DNA from: Methanoculleus sp.
GTDB lineage: Archaea; Halobacteriota; Methanomicrobia; Methanomicrobiales; Methanomicrobiaceae
Length of the DNA stretch: 64,000 bases
Assembly: GCA_011045995.1 (NCBI GenBank)
Contig: DSBQ01000051.1
Coordinates: 1-64,000, forward strand
Reading direction: 5' to 3'
Numbering within the stretch: position 1 is the stretch's first letter; each line of letters begins with the position of its first letter. The notes beneath the pieces are model-generated. The model was not told the DNA's origin. It searched no databases and worked only from the letters and a program-made list of their open reading frames with translations. Position numbers and translations under genes: made by a program. Below, one piece after another: positions 52,099 to 61,916 of the stretch.

Positions 52099-53784
52099 AT
52101 GCGATCTCTCATCAACACCGCTCTCGGACAAGAGGCGGGCGACATCTTTTTTACCAATGCGACTCTGTTCAATCCCTTCTCCTGTGAGTGGGAGGAGAAT
52201 GTCTCCTTTGTAGTAAAGGACGGATATATTGCCGGATTCGGGGATTACTCCGCGGGCTCGACGGTCAGTCTGCACGCAAAGAAAATTATTCCTGGTCTCA
52301 TTGACGGGCATGTTCACATCGAAAGTTCCCTCCTTACTCCGGTTGAATATGGGAGAGCGGTCCTCCCGCGGGGCACGACGACCGTTATCGCCGACCCGCA
52401 CGAGATTGCCAATGTTGCGGGTACGGACGGCATCAGGTACATGCTGGGTGAACGCCTCCACACGCCTCTGGATATTTTGTATATGCTTCCGTCCTGCGTT
52501 CCCGCGACCCCTCTGGAGACTGCGGGAGCAGAACTGGGTGCCGCGGAGCTTGCTCCATTTGTAGGCAAAGAGGGAATTATCGGCCTCGCGGAGATGATGG
52601 ATGTGCCCGGTGTCCTCTCCGGCGATGATGAGGTCTGGAAGAAAATTGGGCTGTGTCCGCTGGTCGACGGGCATTGCCCGCAGCAGAGCGGCCCTTCCCT
52701 CTGTGCCTATATTCTCTCCGGTATCCAGAGTGATCACGAGTGCACCGGGCATGAAGAGGCCCTTGAAAAGCTCCGGCGCGGGATGTATGTGATGATTCGC
52801 GAAGGCTCAACCGAGCGAAACCTCATCTCCCTGCTCCCTCTTCTTTCCGCCTGCCGCATCTCCAGGGTGATGTTTGCAACGGATGACCGGCATGCGGATA
52901 TGCTCGTTTCTGAGGGTCATATCGATGACTGCATTCGAAAGGCAATTGAAGGGGGGGCCGAACCCGACCTGGTCTACCGGATGGCCACCCTCTCCGCTGC
53001 AGAACGGTTCCGGCTTGACGACCGGGGTGCTCTCGCTCCCGGAAGGCTTGCGGATTTCTGCATCATCGATGATATCGACGGGTTCAGGGTCACTGCCACC
53101 TACAAGCGCGGGGTGCGCTGGAGTGACCCGGGATATTGCCGGCGCCCCCCCCTTGAAAGACCGTTCCGGTGTTCCCTGCCGGGCAGCACGGATATTACCA
53201 TTCCCGGTTCGGGTCCTGCACGAATCATCGAAATCGTCAAGGGGCAGATTCTCACCCGTGCTGGAGTTGAGGATGTGCAGGGAAGCCGCATTCCCCACCG
53301 TTCCAAAGATCTCCTGAAAGTCGTCGTCTGCGACCGCTATCGCGGGGCGGGCTGCGGCGTCGGCATTGTCCGTGGACTGGGCCTGAAAAAAGGGGCGATT
53401 GCCTCGAGTGTCTCTCATGATTCCCACAACATCGTAGCTGCGGGCGCCGACGATCGGTCACTGCTGACAGCAATTCATGCGGTGGCGGAGAAAAGTGGGG
53501 GAATGGCAGTGGCAGAGGCGGACGAGGTGGCAATGCTGCCTTTGGAATGCGGCGGGCTGATGTCCGTCCTTCCCTATGAAGAGGTGGCATCAAGGGTGTC
53601 TGCGCTTGAGGGCCGGGCCCGTTCCCTGGGAGCCATCGAACACCCGTTCATGTACCTCTCCTTTTTGTCTCTTACGGTAATTCCCGAACTGAGGATAACA
53701 AACCGGGGCCTTTTTGACGGGGGCGCTTTCTGTGATGTTCCCCTGTTCATGACACCGGATGGGAAAAGGCCACGCGATTCCTAG
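52099..53784 (+). CDS. ade: Adenine deaminase
   Basis: 561 residues, normal length. Metal-site motifs of the amidohydrolase family: PGLIDGHVHIESS, TTTVIADPHEIAN, PLVDGHCPQ, FATDDRHADML; the C-terminal half has GIVRGLGLKKGAIASSVSHDSHNI, the part specific to adenine deaminase. It converts adenine to hypoxanthine for purine salvage. It ends with a 4-nt overlap with the convergent DUF1624 gene. Confidence 0.95.
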   Translation: MRSLINTALGQEAGDIFFTNATLFNPFSCEWEENVSFVVKDGYIAGFGDYSAGSTVSLHAKKIIPGLIDGHVHIESSLLTPVEYGRAVLPRGTTTVIADPHEIANVAGTDGIRYMLGERLHTPLDILYMLPSCVPATPLETAGAELGAAELAPFVGKEGIIGLAEMMDVPGVLSGDDEVWKKIGLCPLVDGHCPQQSGPSLCAYILSGIQSDHECTGHEEALEKLRRGMYVMIREGSTERNLISLLPLLSACRISRVMFATDDRHADMLVSEGHIDDCIRKAIEGGAEPDLVYRMATLSAAERFRLDDRGALAPGRLADFCIIDDIDGFRVTATYKRGVRWSDPGYCRRPPLERPFRCSLPGSTDITIPGSGPARIIEIVKGQILTRAGVEDVQGSRIPHRSKDLLKVVVCDRYRGAGCGVGIVRGLGLKKGAIASSVSHDSHNIVAAGADDRSLLTAIHAVAEKSGGMAVAEADEVAMLPLECGGLMSVLPYEEVASRVSALEGRARSLGAIEHPFMYLSFLSLTVIPELRITNRGLFDGGAFCDVPLFMTPDGKRPRDS

Positions 53785-54563
53785 AATATTGCGGAGGGGT
53801 CTATCAGGCCGGTTGCCATGAGAAGGCCTACGATCACCGGCTGATGCACCAGATAGATCAGCAGGGAATATCTCCCGGCAAATGAGAGAAGGCCGGTGAG
53901 GGGGCCGGGGTGGATTTCCAGGGGGAGGAGAGGCTTTCCCCCCGGATAGAGTATCGCGCCTGCGCCAAGTCCGACGAGTACCAGGCCGAACCAGGGAATA
54001 AGGGGCTCATAGTCGATGGAATAAAACGAAGCCGGGTGAAGACCGAGCCACGCAAGCCATATCGGTCCGCTGATTCCCATAAGCCTGATTCCCGCAAGCA
54101 GAAGAGCCAGTAAAAATATCGAGTATCCAATGCAGATATTGGCCTTCCCAAACCGGAAAAAGAGGGGGGCGAGAATTATCGATGTCCCGATAAGATGGAG
54201 AATGCCGAAGATGATGAAACCGTCACCGATGATGAGGTAGGTGGCGATGGTAATGCCCGCCCCGATGAGAAGGAGAAATCCTCCCCTCATCAGGTATTTT
54301 CTCCACAGATCCCGTCCGGTGATCCCGTGCGCCATCGCCCGGTCCTTTGATATTGATAGTGAAAGGCCCACCAGAAAGACGAAGAGTGATGCGCAGGAGA
54401 TGGCAAATATGCGCCAGAATCCCTTTGAGACTTCAATATCCATGACCCCGAGGTAGTTGAGATCATAGATCCCGTGGAAGGTGACCATCATCAGGATGGC
54501 GATGCCCCGGGCAATATCAATCTCAGGATACCTGCCCTGTGGGCTATGAAAAAAATACCTCAT
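53781..54563 (-). CDS. DUF1624 membrane protein
   Basis: 260 residues, about eight helices. The N-terminal PEIDIARGIAILMMVTFHGIYDLNYLG and RGGFLLLIGAGITIATYL match the DUF1624 group, related to heparan-alpha-glucosaminide N-acetyltransferase-like membrane acyltransferases. Conserved His in TFHGIYD and VHQPV could be catalytic. Substrate unknown. Single gene on this strand between adenine deaminase and the marker 8 gene. Confidence 0.85.
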   Translation of the reverse strand: MRYFFHSPQGRYPEIDIARGIAILMMVTFHGIYDLNYLGVMDIEVSKGFWRIFAISCASLFVFLVGLSLSISKDRAMAHGITGRDLWRKYLMRGGFLLLIGAGITIATYLIIGDGFIIFGILHLIGTSIILAPLFFRFGKANICIGYSIFLLALLLAGIRLMGISGPIWLAWLGLHPASFYSIDYEPLIPWFGLVLVGLGAGAILYPGGKPLLPLEIHPGPLTGLLSFAGRYSLLIYLVHQPVIVGLLMATGLIDPSAIF

Positions 54564-54633
54564 CTGTCATCCCCGGGGAAAAGTGCCCGATTGTTGTTTA
54601 TTATTATGGGAAATGACGATATTGAATATAACG

Positions 54634-55491
54634 ATGGCATCCGATGGTGAGCATATTATTGAAGCGGCAGGGAAGGCACGGGTCGTCATCCGTGAAGGGA
54701 ACGTCGTATCGGTTGAGCGGGGTGTTCTTTGCGCATGCCCTCTGGCGGCACGCTTTGCAACACCGGTGACGTCCTTTTCCGAGGATGAAATACGTGCGAA
54801 CATTGAAGGGCGCATCAGTTCGTTCGGGATGTGCACGCGAAAGCGCGAGGTGCTGTCCGACGATGATTTTGTACTTTTTGGTGCGTCTGAACTTCTCAGT
54901 GCCGCAGTGAGAGGGGGGATACTGGACTGTGCCGTACTTGCCTGTGATGGGGCAGGAACGGTGATTACGCCCGTTTCCCGGATGATCCAGGGCATTGGCG
55001 GGAAGATGTCCGGCCTGGTGGCAACGACCCCTCTCGAGGAGGTCATCGAACGAATCGAAGCACACGGGGGCTATGCCGTCACCCCGGAGAACGGAGCGAT
55101 TGACATGCATGCGGGGGTCAGGCAGGCGTATGCGAGGGGATATCGCCATGTTGCGGTGACGACCGCCAGCGCACAGGAAGCAAAATGTCTGCGGGATGCC
55201 TTCCCCGGTGTCCTGATAACGGCGGTTCACACCACCGGGGTGACCGACGTTGATGCGAAGCTGCTGGCCGATAATTGCGACCTGATCTTTCCCTGTGCAT
55301 CATCGGGCCTCAGAAGGATCGCCGGACCACGCGCACTGGCACAGGGGGGGACCTCAGTCCCCGTCTATGCAATGACATCACAGGGAAAAGCGGTCATCCT
55401 TGAAAAAATACGGCAATCCGGACAGCAGGTAGTGATAAAAGGCGCCCCCCTCCCTTTTGAAGGGGGGAATGGGCCGTCTCCCCTTGTCTGA
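54634..55491 (+). CDS. Methanogenesis marker protein 8 (DUF2099)
   Basis: 285 residues from MASDGEHIIEAAGKARVVIREG, where the family begins. It has cysteines in GVLCACPL and GMCTRKRE, and LACDGAGTVITP, DMHAGVRQAYARGYRHVAVTTA and TSQGKAVILEKI, which fit marker protein 8, found in almost all methanogens and of unknown function. Open frame upstream to 54583 contains two more ATGs. A TATA-like TTTATTATTA at about 54597 suits a leaderless start near 54634. Confidence 0.88.
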   Translation: MASDGEHIIEAAGKARVVIREGNVVSVERGVLCACPLAARFATPVTSFSEDEIRANIEGRISSFGMCTRKREVLSDDDFVLFGASELLSAAVRGGILDCAVLACDGAGTVITPVSRMIQGIGGKMSGLVATTPLEEVIERIEAHGGYAVTPENGAIDMHAGVRQAYARGYRHVAVTTASAQEAKCLRDAFPGVLITAVHTTGVTDVDAKLLADNCDLIFPCASSGLRRIAGPRALAQGGTSVPVYAMTSQGKAVILEKIRQSGQQVVIKGAPLPFEGGNGPSPLV

Positions 55492-56181
55492 TCAATCCAG
55501 ACCGAAGATCGCCCTGATTTCGTCGAATGAGCTGATGGTATAATGCGCGACGATCTGGGGATAGGGGATCCCTATCCAGTCCCCGTACTTCGCATAGATG
55601 GTTTTCATACCAAGGGCGTTTCCGGGTTCGATCTCCCTTTTCGGGCTGTCGCCGATGACCCAGCTGACCTCCGGTGTCTCACCGAGATGGTCGAGTGCAG
55701 TGAGAAATGTTTCAGGATTCGGCTTTCTCTTTCCCGATATGTCCGGAGTGACCACCGTATCGAAGTACTGCCGGAGGCCAATTGCCTGCATCCGCATCTC
55801 AGCCTGCATACTCTCCGCATCGGTTACGATGGCCAGCTTCACTCCCTTTGAATGGAGTGCCCTGATCGTCTCTTCCACCCCCGGGTAGAGCCGCAGGGAC
55901 GCGACCTTCTCCTCGTCGTAGGCGGTGCATGCCTCATGGTAGAGGCTCTCTGTAAAGGCACCCTGGTCCAGCAGATAATCACGGATGTTGTAGTGATGCT
56001 CAAACCCATGGGTACCGTTCAGGAAATATCTGAACAGATCTGCTCCGTCTCCGACCCCTGCCAGTTCGGTAACCTTCGCGCATGCCGCATTTTTGGCATG
56101 GAAAAAGTCGTAGAGCGTATTATCCATGTCAAAAAGCATGCATGGCGGGAGTGGTTGCGGAGTTTCTTCTCTGCTCTCCAT
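55492..56181 (-). CDS. HAD-superfamily hydrolase, pyrimidine 5'-nucleotidase-like
   Basis: 229 residues from MESREETPQPLPPCMLFDMDNTLYD, with GAGGG upstream. Catalytic Asp pair in FDMDNTLYD, Thr in AIVTDAES, Lys in GKRKPNP, and Asp in WVIGDSP. The cap is helical, similar to SDT1/YjjG nucleotidases. Likely dephosphorylates a small phosphate ester. The 3' end abuts the marker 8 stop. Its substrate is not predictable from sequence. Confidence 0.88.
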   Translation of the reverse strand: MESREETPQPLPPCMLFDMDNTLYDFFHAKNAACAKVTELAGVGDGADLFRYFLNGTHGFEHHYNIRDYLLDQGAFTESLYHEACTAYDEEKVASLRLYPGVEETIRALHSKGVKLAIVTDAESMQAEMRMQAIGLRQYFDTVVTPDISGKRKPNPETFLTALDHLGETPEVSWVIGDSPKREIEPGNALGMKTIYAKYGDWIGIPYPQIVAHYTISSFDEIRAIFGLD

Positions 56182-56231
56182 ATATAAGGCCCTCTTTTGC
56201 ATACCTGTTGAATGTAGTAACGCTTAATGGC

Positions 56232-56780
56232 ATGCCTGAAGACAAGAGAGGAAAGATTATCGTTCTTCGGAGCATCTGTCGGTTTATGGGATCGATTGTT
56301 CATTCGCCCCGTTCTTTGCTTCTCCTTGCAGGATGCGTCCTCTGTACGAACGCTGCAGGAATACTGGGGTCCCTGGTTACTCAGACGGGTCCGGGATCCT
56401 GGTATGCAGACGAACTCATAAAGCCATGGTTTGTACCTCCGGGCATCGCCTTTCCCATCGTCTGGACCATCCTGTATGTTCTGATGGGAGTCGCCCTGTT
56501 CCTGGTTCTCAGGAAAGGGCTTGATGAACCAGGTGTCTCAATGGCTGCAGGCGTCTTCGGTGTGCAGCTGATCCTGAATATTGCCTGGTCGTTTGCATTT
56601 TTCGGTCTGCAGAGCCCGTTCGCCGGATTCTTGGTGATCCTCGCCTTGTGGTGCGCAATAGCTGCCTCGATATGGTATTTTTATCGCATCGACAAGGCCG
56701 CCGCCTACCTCCTGGTCCCCTATATTGCATGGGTCTCATTTGCCGCTCTTATCAACGCAACAGTGCTGTACATCAATTAG
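56232..56780 (+). CDS. TspO/MBR family tryptophan-rich sensory protein
   Basis: 182 residues (ATG at 56286 would give 164, closer to the usual length). Five helices. The conserved GPGSWYADELIKPWFVPPGIAFPIVWTILYVLMGVALFLV and NIAWSFAFFGLQSPFAGF identify TspO. It binds tetrapyrroles and may protect against oxidative stress; in archaea the ligand is unknown. It lies opposite to the HAD gene with a 50-nt divergent gap. Confidence 0.9.
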   Translation: MPEDKRGKIIVLRSICRFMGSIVHSPRSLLLLAGCVLCTNAAGILGSLVTQTGPGSWYADELIKPWFVPPGIAFPIVWTILYVLMGVALFLVLRKGLDEPGVSMAAGVFGVQLILNIAWSFAFFGLQSPFAGFLVILALWCAIAASIWYFYRIDKAAAYLLVPYIAWVSFAALINATVLYIN

Positions 56781-56891
56781 ATACCTCAAGGGAAGCAGGA
56801 AGATATTCATGAAAGGATAGCTTCAAATGCTTCCGTTCACCATTCTTCACTAGGGACCTTCCCGGAGTCCATAGCAGGCGCTGAATCTTAA

Positions 56892-58901
56892 ATGGCTGGA
56901 GAAAAGGAAAAAAGGGGAGAGAGTCGCCGCACGTTCTACCCTCTTCCTGCCGGAGGCACAGTACCGGATGCCATAGCTTCCTTAACAGGGACACCTATGT
57001 TTGTCATAGACCACGAAGGCGTAATCCAGTATGCCAACCAGGCATGTATGGATTCCTTCGGGCTGAAATCCCACTCGTTGGATTCGTGCACCCACATCTC
57101 CGATATCCTGCATGAGGATGACCTGCTCAGGGTGCTCCGCTATCATACCCTGCGCAGGGATATGCATTCGGTCGTGCCTGACCGGTATGTAGCAAGGATG
57201 CTTGATGCTGATGGCAGGTATCCCGAATATCTCCTGCAGGTTACCTACATGCCCGAGCGCGGACAGACACTCATATCTGCGATGAAGGTGGCGGGCATTG
57301 AGGCGGCGAATATCCTTCCCCCCGCGAGTGGGGATGAAGAATACAAACGCTATCTCGAAAGCCTTCCCGATGGCGTCATCGTCATCCGTGACGATCAGAT
57401 ATCCTATATGAATGCTGCAGCAGGTCTGATGATGAGGTCAGACCCCGAACAGGAGGCGGGCCTCTCACGAATTCTTGATTTGAAGGATCATGAGTTTCTT
57501 TCTCTCATCTCCGATCATAAAAAACCAGGCTCCAGACATTCGGCATCGGTTAGCAGCTTTGAGGACGTTCTCATTACCTCCGAGGGAAAAGAAAAGAATG
57601 TGGAGATCCTGTCGGTGCCGGTCTCATTCGGAGGGAAACAGTGCACAGAACTGATTATTCGTGATATCAGCCGGCAGAAGCGGGCCCAGGAAGATATCCA
57701 TGCCCGGAATAAGCAGCTTCAGACCATTAACGAACTGATCAGGGCAGCCAATTCAGTGGATACCCTTGAAGGGATGCTCGAGGAGATGATTGAGCGGGTG
57801 GCCACCAGTATGCAATTTGATCTCGGATGGGTCTATCTTCGCAACCCCGAGGCAAAATATGCCCGTCTCATAGCCCCCCTGGGAGTGCCTCAGCCCTTCA
57901 TCGAACGGCATGGGCGGCAGAACACTCGCGATTTTCCCTATAATCTCGTATTTTTTGCGACGCAACCGCATTATGTGGAGAACCTCCGCGGCCGTTCCCC
58001 CGGCCCGATTGATACCAAAATTCTGGAAGATCTCGATGCTCTCTGTTATGCCGGGATCCCGCTTATTGCCGACTCGGTGGTTGTCGGCGGCCTCTTTATC
58101 GGCCGGAGGGACAGGTGGTCGTTTGCCACCTACGAAAAAGAGACGCTTGAGCTTCTCGGACGGGAAATCGGCGGTTCTGTTCTCAGGGCAATGCTCCAGG
58201 AACGGCTTGAGGATGCGTACAATGATGCCAGTCTCTATCTTGACATCATGCTGCATGACATCAAAAATGCCAATGCAGCGATTCTGGGATATTCCCGTCA
58301 TCTCCGGGAGATCTATCACCCCGAGGGGGTGCAGTATGCCGACAAAGTCCTCTGGCACACCCACCACATCACCGACATCCTCAATAACGTGACCACCATA
58401 CGCCGGATAACGGAAGTGCCGGGGGAGATGACTCCCATGCATCTTGATGCGCTTATCGGGGCGGAAATATCGCAGTATCCTGATGCAAGCATCAGTTTCA
58501 GGAAGACCGGGTGCTATGTCTGGGCAGATGGCCTCCTCTCCGATGTATTTGCAAACCTCATCAGAAACAGCATTAAATACGGAGGGCCGGGTGTGAGTAT
58601 CTGGATCTACGGGGAGGAGTCGGATCATGAAATAACCCTCACCGTCGAGGATAACGGGCCGGGAATTCCCGATGAAAAAAAGTCGCGGATATTTTCGTAT
58701 TTCCAGGAAAACATGAATGAATCCGGGGGACGCGGCCTGGGCCTGCATATTACCCGCCTCCTTGTCCGCCGATATGGGGGAAAAATCCGCCCCGATGATC
58801 GTATCTACGGAAAGCCGGATGAAGGCCTTGCGATTCGATTTACCCTTCAGACCTATGAGGAGGCTGAAGCGGTGGGACCCAACGATTCCTCGCTGTCCTG
58901 A
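56892..58901 (+). CDS. Cytosolic sensor histidine kinase (PAS-PAS-GAF-HisKA-HATPase)
   Basis: 669 residues, no membrane helix. PAS1 about 24-135, PAS2 about 150-262, GAF about 285-435. The phosphoacceptor is His455 in LDIMLHDIKNANAAILGYS. ATP-binding boxes are N (FANLIRNSIKYG, about 555), G1 (VEDNGPGIPD) and G2 (GGRGLGLHIT). No receiver domain or partner regulator is adjacent. It probably senses an internal signal. The Asn-rich motif DIKNAN after the His is typical of methanogen kinases. Confidence 0.92.
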   Translation: MAGEKEKRGESRRTFYPLPAGGTVPDAIASLTGTPMFVIDHEGVIQYANQACMDSFGLKSHSLDSCTHISDILHEDDLLRVLRYHTLRRDMHSVVPDRYVARMLDADGRYPEYLLQVTYMPERGQTLISAMKVAGIEAANILPPASGDEEYKRYLESLPDGVIVIRDDQISYMNAAAGLMMRSDPEQEAGLSRILDLKDHEFLSLISDHKKPGSRHSASVSSFEDVLITSEGKEKNVEILSVPVSFGGKQCTELIIRDISRQKRAQEDIHARNKQLQTINELIRAANSVDTLEGMLEEMIERVATSMQFDLGWVYLRNPEAKYARLIAPLGVPQPFIERHGRQNTRDFPYNLVFFATQPHYVENLRGRSPGPIDTKILEDLDALCYAGIPLIADSVVVGGLFIGRRDRWSFATYEKETLELLGREIGGSVLRAMLQERLEDAYNDASLYLDIMLHDIKNANAAILGYSRHLREIYHPEGVQYADKVLWHTHHITDILNNVTTIRRITEVPGEMTPMHLDALIGAEISQYPDASISFRKTGCYVWADGLLSDVFANLIRNSIKYGGPGVSIWIYGEESDHEITLTVEDNGPGIPDEKKSRIFSYFQENMNESGGRGLGLHITRLLVRRYGGKIRPDDRIYGKPDEGLAIRFTLQTYEEAEAVGPNDSSLS

Positions 58902-59023
58902 TGCGACATCGGGATATGGTGAAAACGTCGGTATCTACGGCAAACGATCATCCGCGGCCCTCACCTTCGGAGCGACGGATGCACCACGAAAGACCTTTAG
59001 GTATCGCTAAAAATAATGAAAAA

Positions 59024-59108
59024 TGCGGGAGGAGCGATTCGAACGCTCGGACTCCTACGAGACTAGGCCCTCAACCTAGCGCCTTTGACCTGGCTCGGCA
59101 ACCCCCGC
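59024..59108 (-). tRNA. tRNA-Leu (anticodon GAG)
   Basis: Minus strand; acceptor GCGGGGG pairs with CTCCCGC with one G-U pair, discriminator A. Anticodon arm CTAGG-TTGAGGG-CCTAG gives anticodon GAG. A long variable arm (class II) precedes the T arm GAGCG-TTCGAAT-CGCTC. No intron and no encoded CCA. Confidence 0.93.
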
Positions 59109-59320
59109 ACACAAAATGCAAGATTTCTGCGTAGGTGAACAGGCATCCGGTCAACCCGTCTGCGTTGTCCTGTTACCCTATATACAATGTGCTTGCCAGA
59201 GAAATATGTTTTCATTTTGCTGCGCCCTCATTTAAAAAACCCCGTTGTGCCATGCCTTCTGCCGGCAGCAGCGAAGGTATCTGATGTATTTTTATGGTCT
59301 CGAGCGTATATGTTTCTTCG
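59109..59320. other. Intergenic region of 212 nt, no gene
   Basis: Holds the tRNA-Leu promoter (a minus-strand TATA-like stretch with CCCTATATACAATG on the plus strand at about 59175-59188) and the upstream region of the ACT gene. No reading frame with a family match is seen. Confidence 0.4.
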
Positions 59321-59821
59321 ATGTGGGCAACAATTCTCGAGCAGTTCAGTGATTCGCCTTCCCAGTCGCAGGTAGTCAGGTTTCTCCTTGAAAACGGATT
59401 GGGCATCAATGAACGGGGAAGGGTCACGGTGAACGGCATTGAGGTTCCCGCAACCCATCTGTCCAAGGCGATCGGTACCGACCGGAGGGTTGTTGACGCA
59501 ACGGTCAAACGTATCCTTTCCATGCTAGGATTCAGGGATATATTCCTGAATATGCGGGCAACACCGGACCTGTCAAAAGTAGCGGAGTCCCTGGGCCTTG
59601 CGGTCATCACGATCCTGCCGAAAGATGCCGGACAGAAAGGCATTGTCGGTGCCGCAGTGGCGGTGCTGACCAGTCATGATATCTCTATACGGCAGATATT
59701 TGTGACCGACCCCCATCTCTCTGAGGACCCGAAACTTGTAATCATTGTCGAAGACCAGATGCCGTCTTCCGTCTATAAGGAGCTCCGTGATCTCGATCAG
59801 GTCCGAAAACTCATACTTTGA
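59321..59821 (+). CDS. ACT-domain regulator with N-terminal winged helix
   Basis: 166 residues from MWATILEQFSDSPSQSQV. The N-terminus is a winged helix (VRFLLENGLGINERGRVTVNGIEVPATHLSKAIGTDRRVVDATVKRILSM); the C-terminal ACT domain has GIVGAAVAVLTSHDISIRQIFVTDPHL. It resembles the archaeal regulator of amino acid metabolism group with an ACT ligand-binding domain. A single gene, ending directly at the HD gene stop on the other strand. Confidence 0.82.
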   Translation: MWATILEQFSDSPSQSQVVRFLLENGLGINERGRVTVNGIEVPATHLSKAIGTDRRVVDATVKRILSMLGFRDIFLNMRATPDLSKVAESLGLAVITILPKDAGQKGIVGAAVAVLTSHDISIRQIFVTDPHLSEDPKLVIIVEDQMPSSVYKELRDLDQVRKLIL

Positions 59822-60325
59822 TTACCGCGTCCTATAGGGTTCGATTTCCTCTGCGAGGGCAACCATTCTTTTTTTGATGGTATCGGGAAGACCGTTGGAG
59901 TACCGGAGCCGTTCTTCCAGGGAGATCTCGTCCGTTCCACGAATGAGATTGTCGGCATGCGCAACAATCTTTTCTTCCAGGGTTGAAGGGACACAATTGA
60001 TTTCCCTGAGTCCTTCTCCGAGGCATTCTTCCGCCGTCAGTCCGGCTCCGATATGACATTCGACGATACGTGCGATATCCTCGGGGATGCCCATCTCCCT
60101 GCACATTTTTGCACCAATTTGCCCATGCTCAAGGCCATGGGTGCGCGCGCGCCCGATATCGTGCAGCATTGCACCCCATTCAACCAGTTCTCTGTCTGCA
60201 CCTGAGTTCTCGCAAAACTGCTGTGCAAGACGACATACGGCCATGCAGTGAGCGATGACATCATCGCTGCATCCGGCGATGCGGAGAAAAAAAACGGGAG
60301 GGGCCGGGGATTTCGGTAGATTCAC
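59822..60325 (-). CDS. HD-domain protein, archaeal conserved
   Basis: 167 residues, start GTG overlapping the TFE stop (GTGA). His and Asp of the HD motif are in DVIAHCMAVCRLAQQ, EWGAMLHDIGRARTHGLEHGQIGA, and IVAHADNLIRG. It is a metal-dependent phosphohydrolase of the type found as a single-domain archaeal protein (TIGR00295-like). Its place in the TFE/Trm56 operon suggests an RNA- or nucleotide-related function. Confidence 0.85.
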   Translation of the reverse strand: MNLPKSPAPPVFFLRIAGCSDDVIAHCMAVCRLAQQFCENSGADRELVEWGAMLHDIGRARTHGLEHGQIGAKMCREMGIPEDIARIVECHIGAGLTAEECLGEGLREINCVPSTLEEKIVAHADNLIRGTDEISLEERLRYSNGLPDTIKKRMVALAEEIEPYRTR

Positions 60326-60840
60326 GCCTTTCCCAATGAGGCCTTCATATGTTCAACACGCCGTTTCAGTGCCAGCAGTATAAGTTCGTTGTCGAAGTGG
60401 TCCATGGGGGTTTCGCAGGAACAGGTAAACTCCCGCGTGATTGCTTCATCAAAGGTGTAGACAATCCCGCAGTTCTTGCAGATATAAAAGTCGTTCTCAT
60501 CTTCATACCGCTCGCGGGCCTGCAGTTTTTCCAGCACCTCTTCCATATCTTCGGTGATTGCATCATCAATGCGATCCATCCTGAGTTTCCACTTGTAGGT
60601 GAGCCAGCCGGTCTCCTGGTTTTTCTCCCTCCGGTATTCAGCGAGGCGTTTACCATACAGGGTATAGAGGGTATTACGCACCGTGTTGAGGTTGATTCCT
60701 GTCTCCGCGGCAAGTTCTTCATCCGTCTTTTCGACGTCGAATCCGAAGTCCTCTACCAGTTGAAGGCCTGCTTCTCCTATCATGCGCATGAGATATGCAC
60801 GAACAGCCTCGTTTTGTATTGCCTCTTCCGCCGTTACCAT
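60322..60840 (-). CDS. tfe: Transcription factor E (TFE alpha)
   Basis: 172 residues. The N-terminal extended winged helix (EAVRAYLMRMIGEAGLQLVEDFGFDVEKTDEELAAETGINLNTVRNTLYTLYGKRLAEYRREKN) and the C-terminal zinc ribbon (YICKNCGIVYTFDEAITREFTCSCETPMDHFDN) identify TFE alpha. The second zinc pair is C-x-C rather than C-x2-C. It helps RNA polymerase open promoters. It overlaps the ATP-grasp gene start by 7 nt and the HD gene by 4 nt. Confidence 0.93.
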   Translation of the reverse strand: MVTAEEAIQNEAVRAYLMRMIGEAGLQLVEDFGFDVEKTDEELAAETGINLNTVRNTLYTLYGKRLAEYRREKNQETGWLTYKWKLRMDRIDDAITEDMEEVLEKLQARERYEDENDFYICKNCGIVYTFDEAITREFTCSCETPMDHFDNELILLALKRRVEHMKASLGKA

Positions 60841-61916
60841 CTGCTCATATATTCACGTACTTCTGTAATAGTCTTATCCAAGAGGCCGAGAGCCTCGTCC
60901 CGTGAAGACCCTCTCCCATAGATGCTGATCACCGCCCCTCCTTCTTCGATCTCCGTTCCCTTCCAGGGAATGTCGGCGACCGCCGGTGCCAGCCATTTTA
61001 GATCATCCTTTGCGGTCAGGTCGCGGTCGGCAAAGAGAATTTTCCGGGCAACGCAGCGAACCGGCGAAGGACGCACCGGAGGCACATGTCCCCTGCATGC
61101 CCCGAGGTGCAGCTCAAACATGCTTCTGTCGAGAGACTCCTCGACGATGTCGAGTGTCGCCTGGAATCTCGGGTTAATCTCGATGGCATAGATCTCATCA
61201 GATGCGATGAAATCCACTCCGACGGAGCCGATGCATCCGCTGGCTGTTACCACCTGTTCTGCAAGGTCTGCGAGCTGGCTCTGCTTTTCCGTTTCATACG
61301 GGGTAAGGGCACCTGCAAATCCAAAGGCGCGATCCCCTGTCCCTCCGCGCATGAACTGTTCGTTTACCGAAACAGCGCGTGCAGTTATGCCATTGGATAT
61401 ACAGGAAACACTGCATGGCGTCCCCTCTATCGGCGTCTGCCTGATTGAGGGTTCATCCGGCCAGAGGTCATGCCAGGCCTGTTCTTCTGCATCATTTCGC
61501 ACCAGGGCGTTTCTCCATCCCCCTGCACCGCTCAGAGGTTTTATGAATGCAGGATATGTCCCGGCCTCCAGAATTTTTGGGGCCGGGATGCCCGTTTCAT
61601 GGAAAAAATCCTGTATCCTTGATTTATCGAGAAACTGTGCAGCGATGGAGGAGGGAGTCCCGCAGAACCTGGGATCTTCCGTAATGGTTTCCGCTCCCGA
61701 TGCGGCGATGATGAGATCGATGGTGAATTTTTTACAGTAATCCTCAATGAGAATGGGGATCTCATCGAGCTCTTCAAAGAGGGACCATTTTTTTGCATAC
61801 CATGTCAGGTCCTGATCGCAGAAATGGTCGATGGCATAGACCTCATACCCTGCCTTCCATGCGGACTGGACAATATGGCGGGTCGCAAATCCGGCGATAA
61901 GGACGCTTCCTTTCAA
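60834..61916 (-). CDS. ATP-grasp carboligase-like protein (COG2232-like)
   Basis: About 360 residues from a TTG ([14 protein letters not shown]) that overlaps the trm56 stop (TTGA) and has GAGG before it; an ATG at 61937 is the alternative. ATP-grasp parts: [54 protein letters not shown]. It ligates a carboxyl group to an amine or similar, with substrate unknown. It lies in an overlapping operon with Trm56 and TFE. Confidence 0.82.
   Translation of the reverse strand: MKGSVLIAGFATRHIVQSAWKAGYEVYAIDHFCDQDLTWYAKKWSLFEELDEIPILIEDYCKKFTIDLIIAASGAETITEDPRFCGTPSSIAAQFLDKSRIQDFFHETGIPAPKILEAGTYPAFIKPLSGAGGWRNALVRNDAEEQAWHDLWPDEPSIRQTPIEGTPCSVSCISNGITARAVSVNEQFMRGGTGDRAFGFAGALTPYETEKQSQLADLAEQVVTASGCIGSVGVDFIASDEIYAIEINPRFQATLDIVEESLDRSMFELHLGACRGHVPPVRPSPVRCVARKILFADRDLTAKDDLKWLAPAVADIPWKGTEIEEGGAVISIYGRGSSRDEALGLLDKTITEVREYMSRW

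Noticed and set aside
57753-58748. Minus-strand 331-codon frame under the sensor kinase
   Set aside because: The kinase motifs are on the plus strand; the reverse product has no recognisable pattern.
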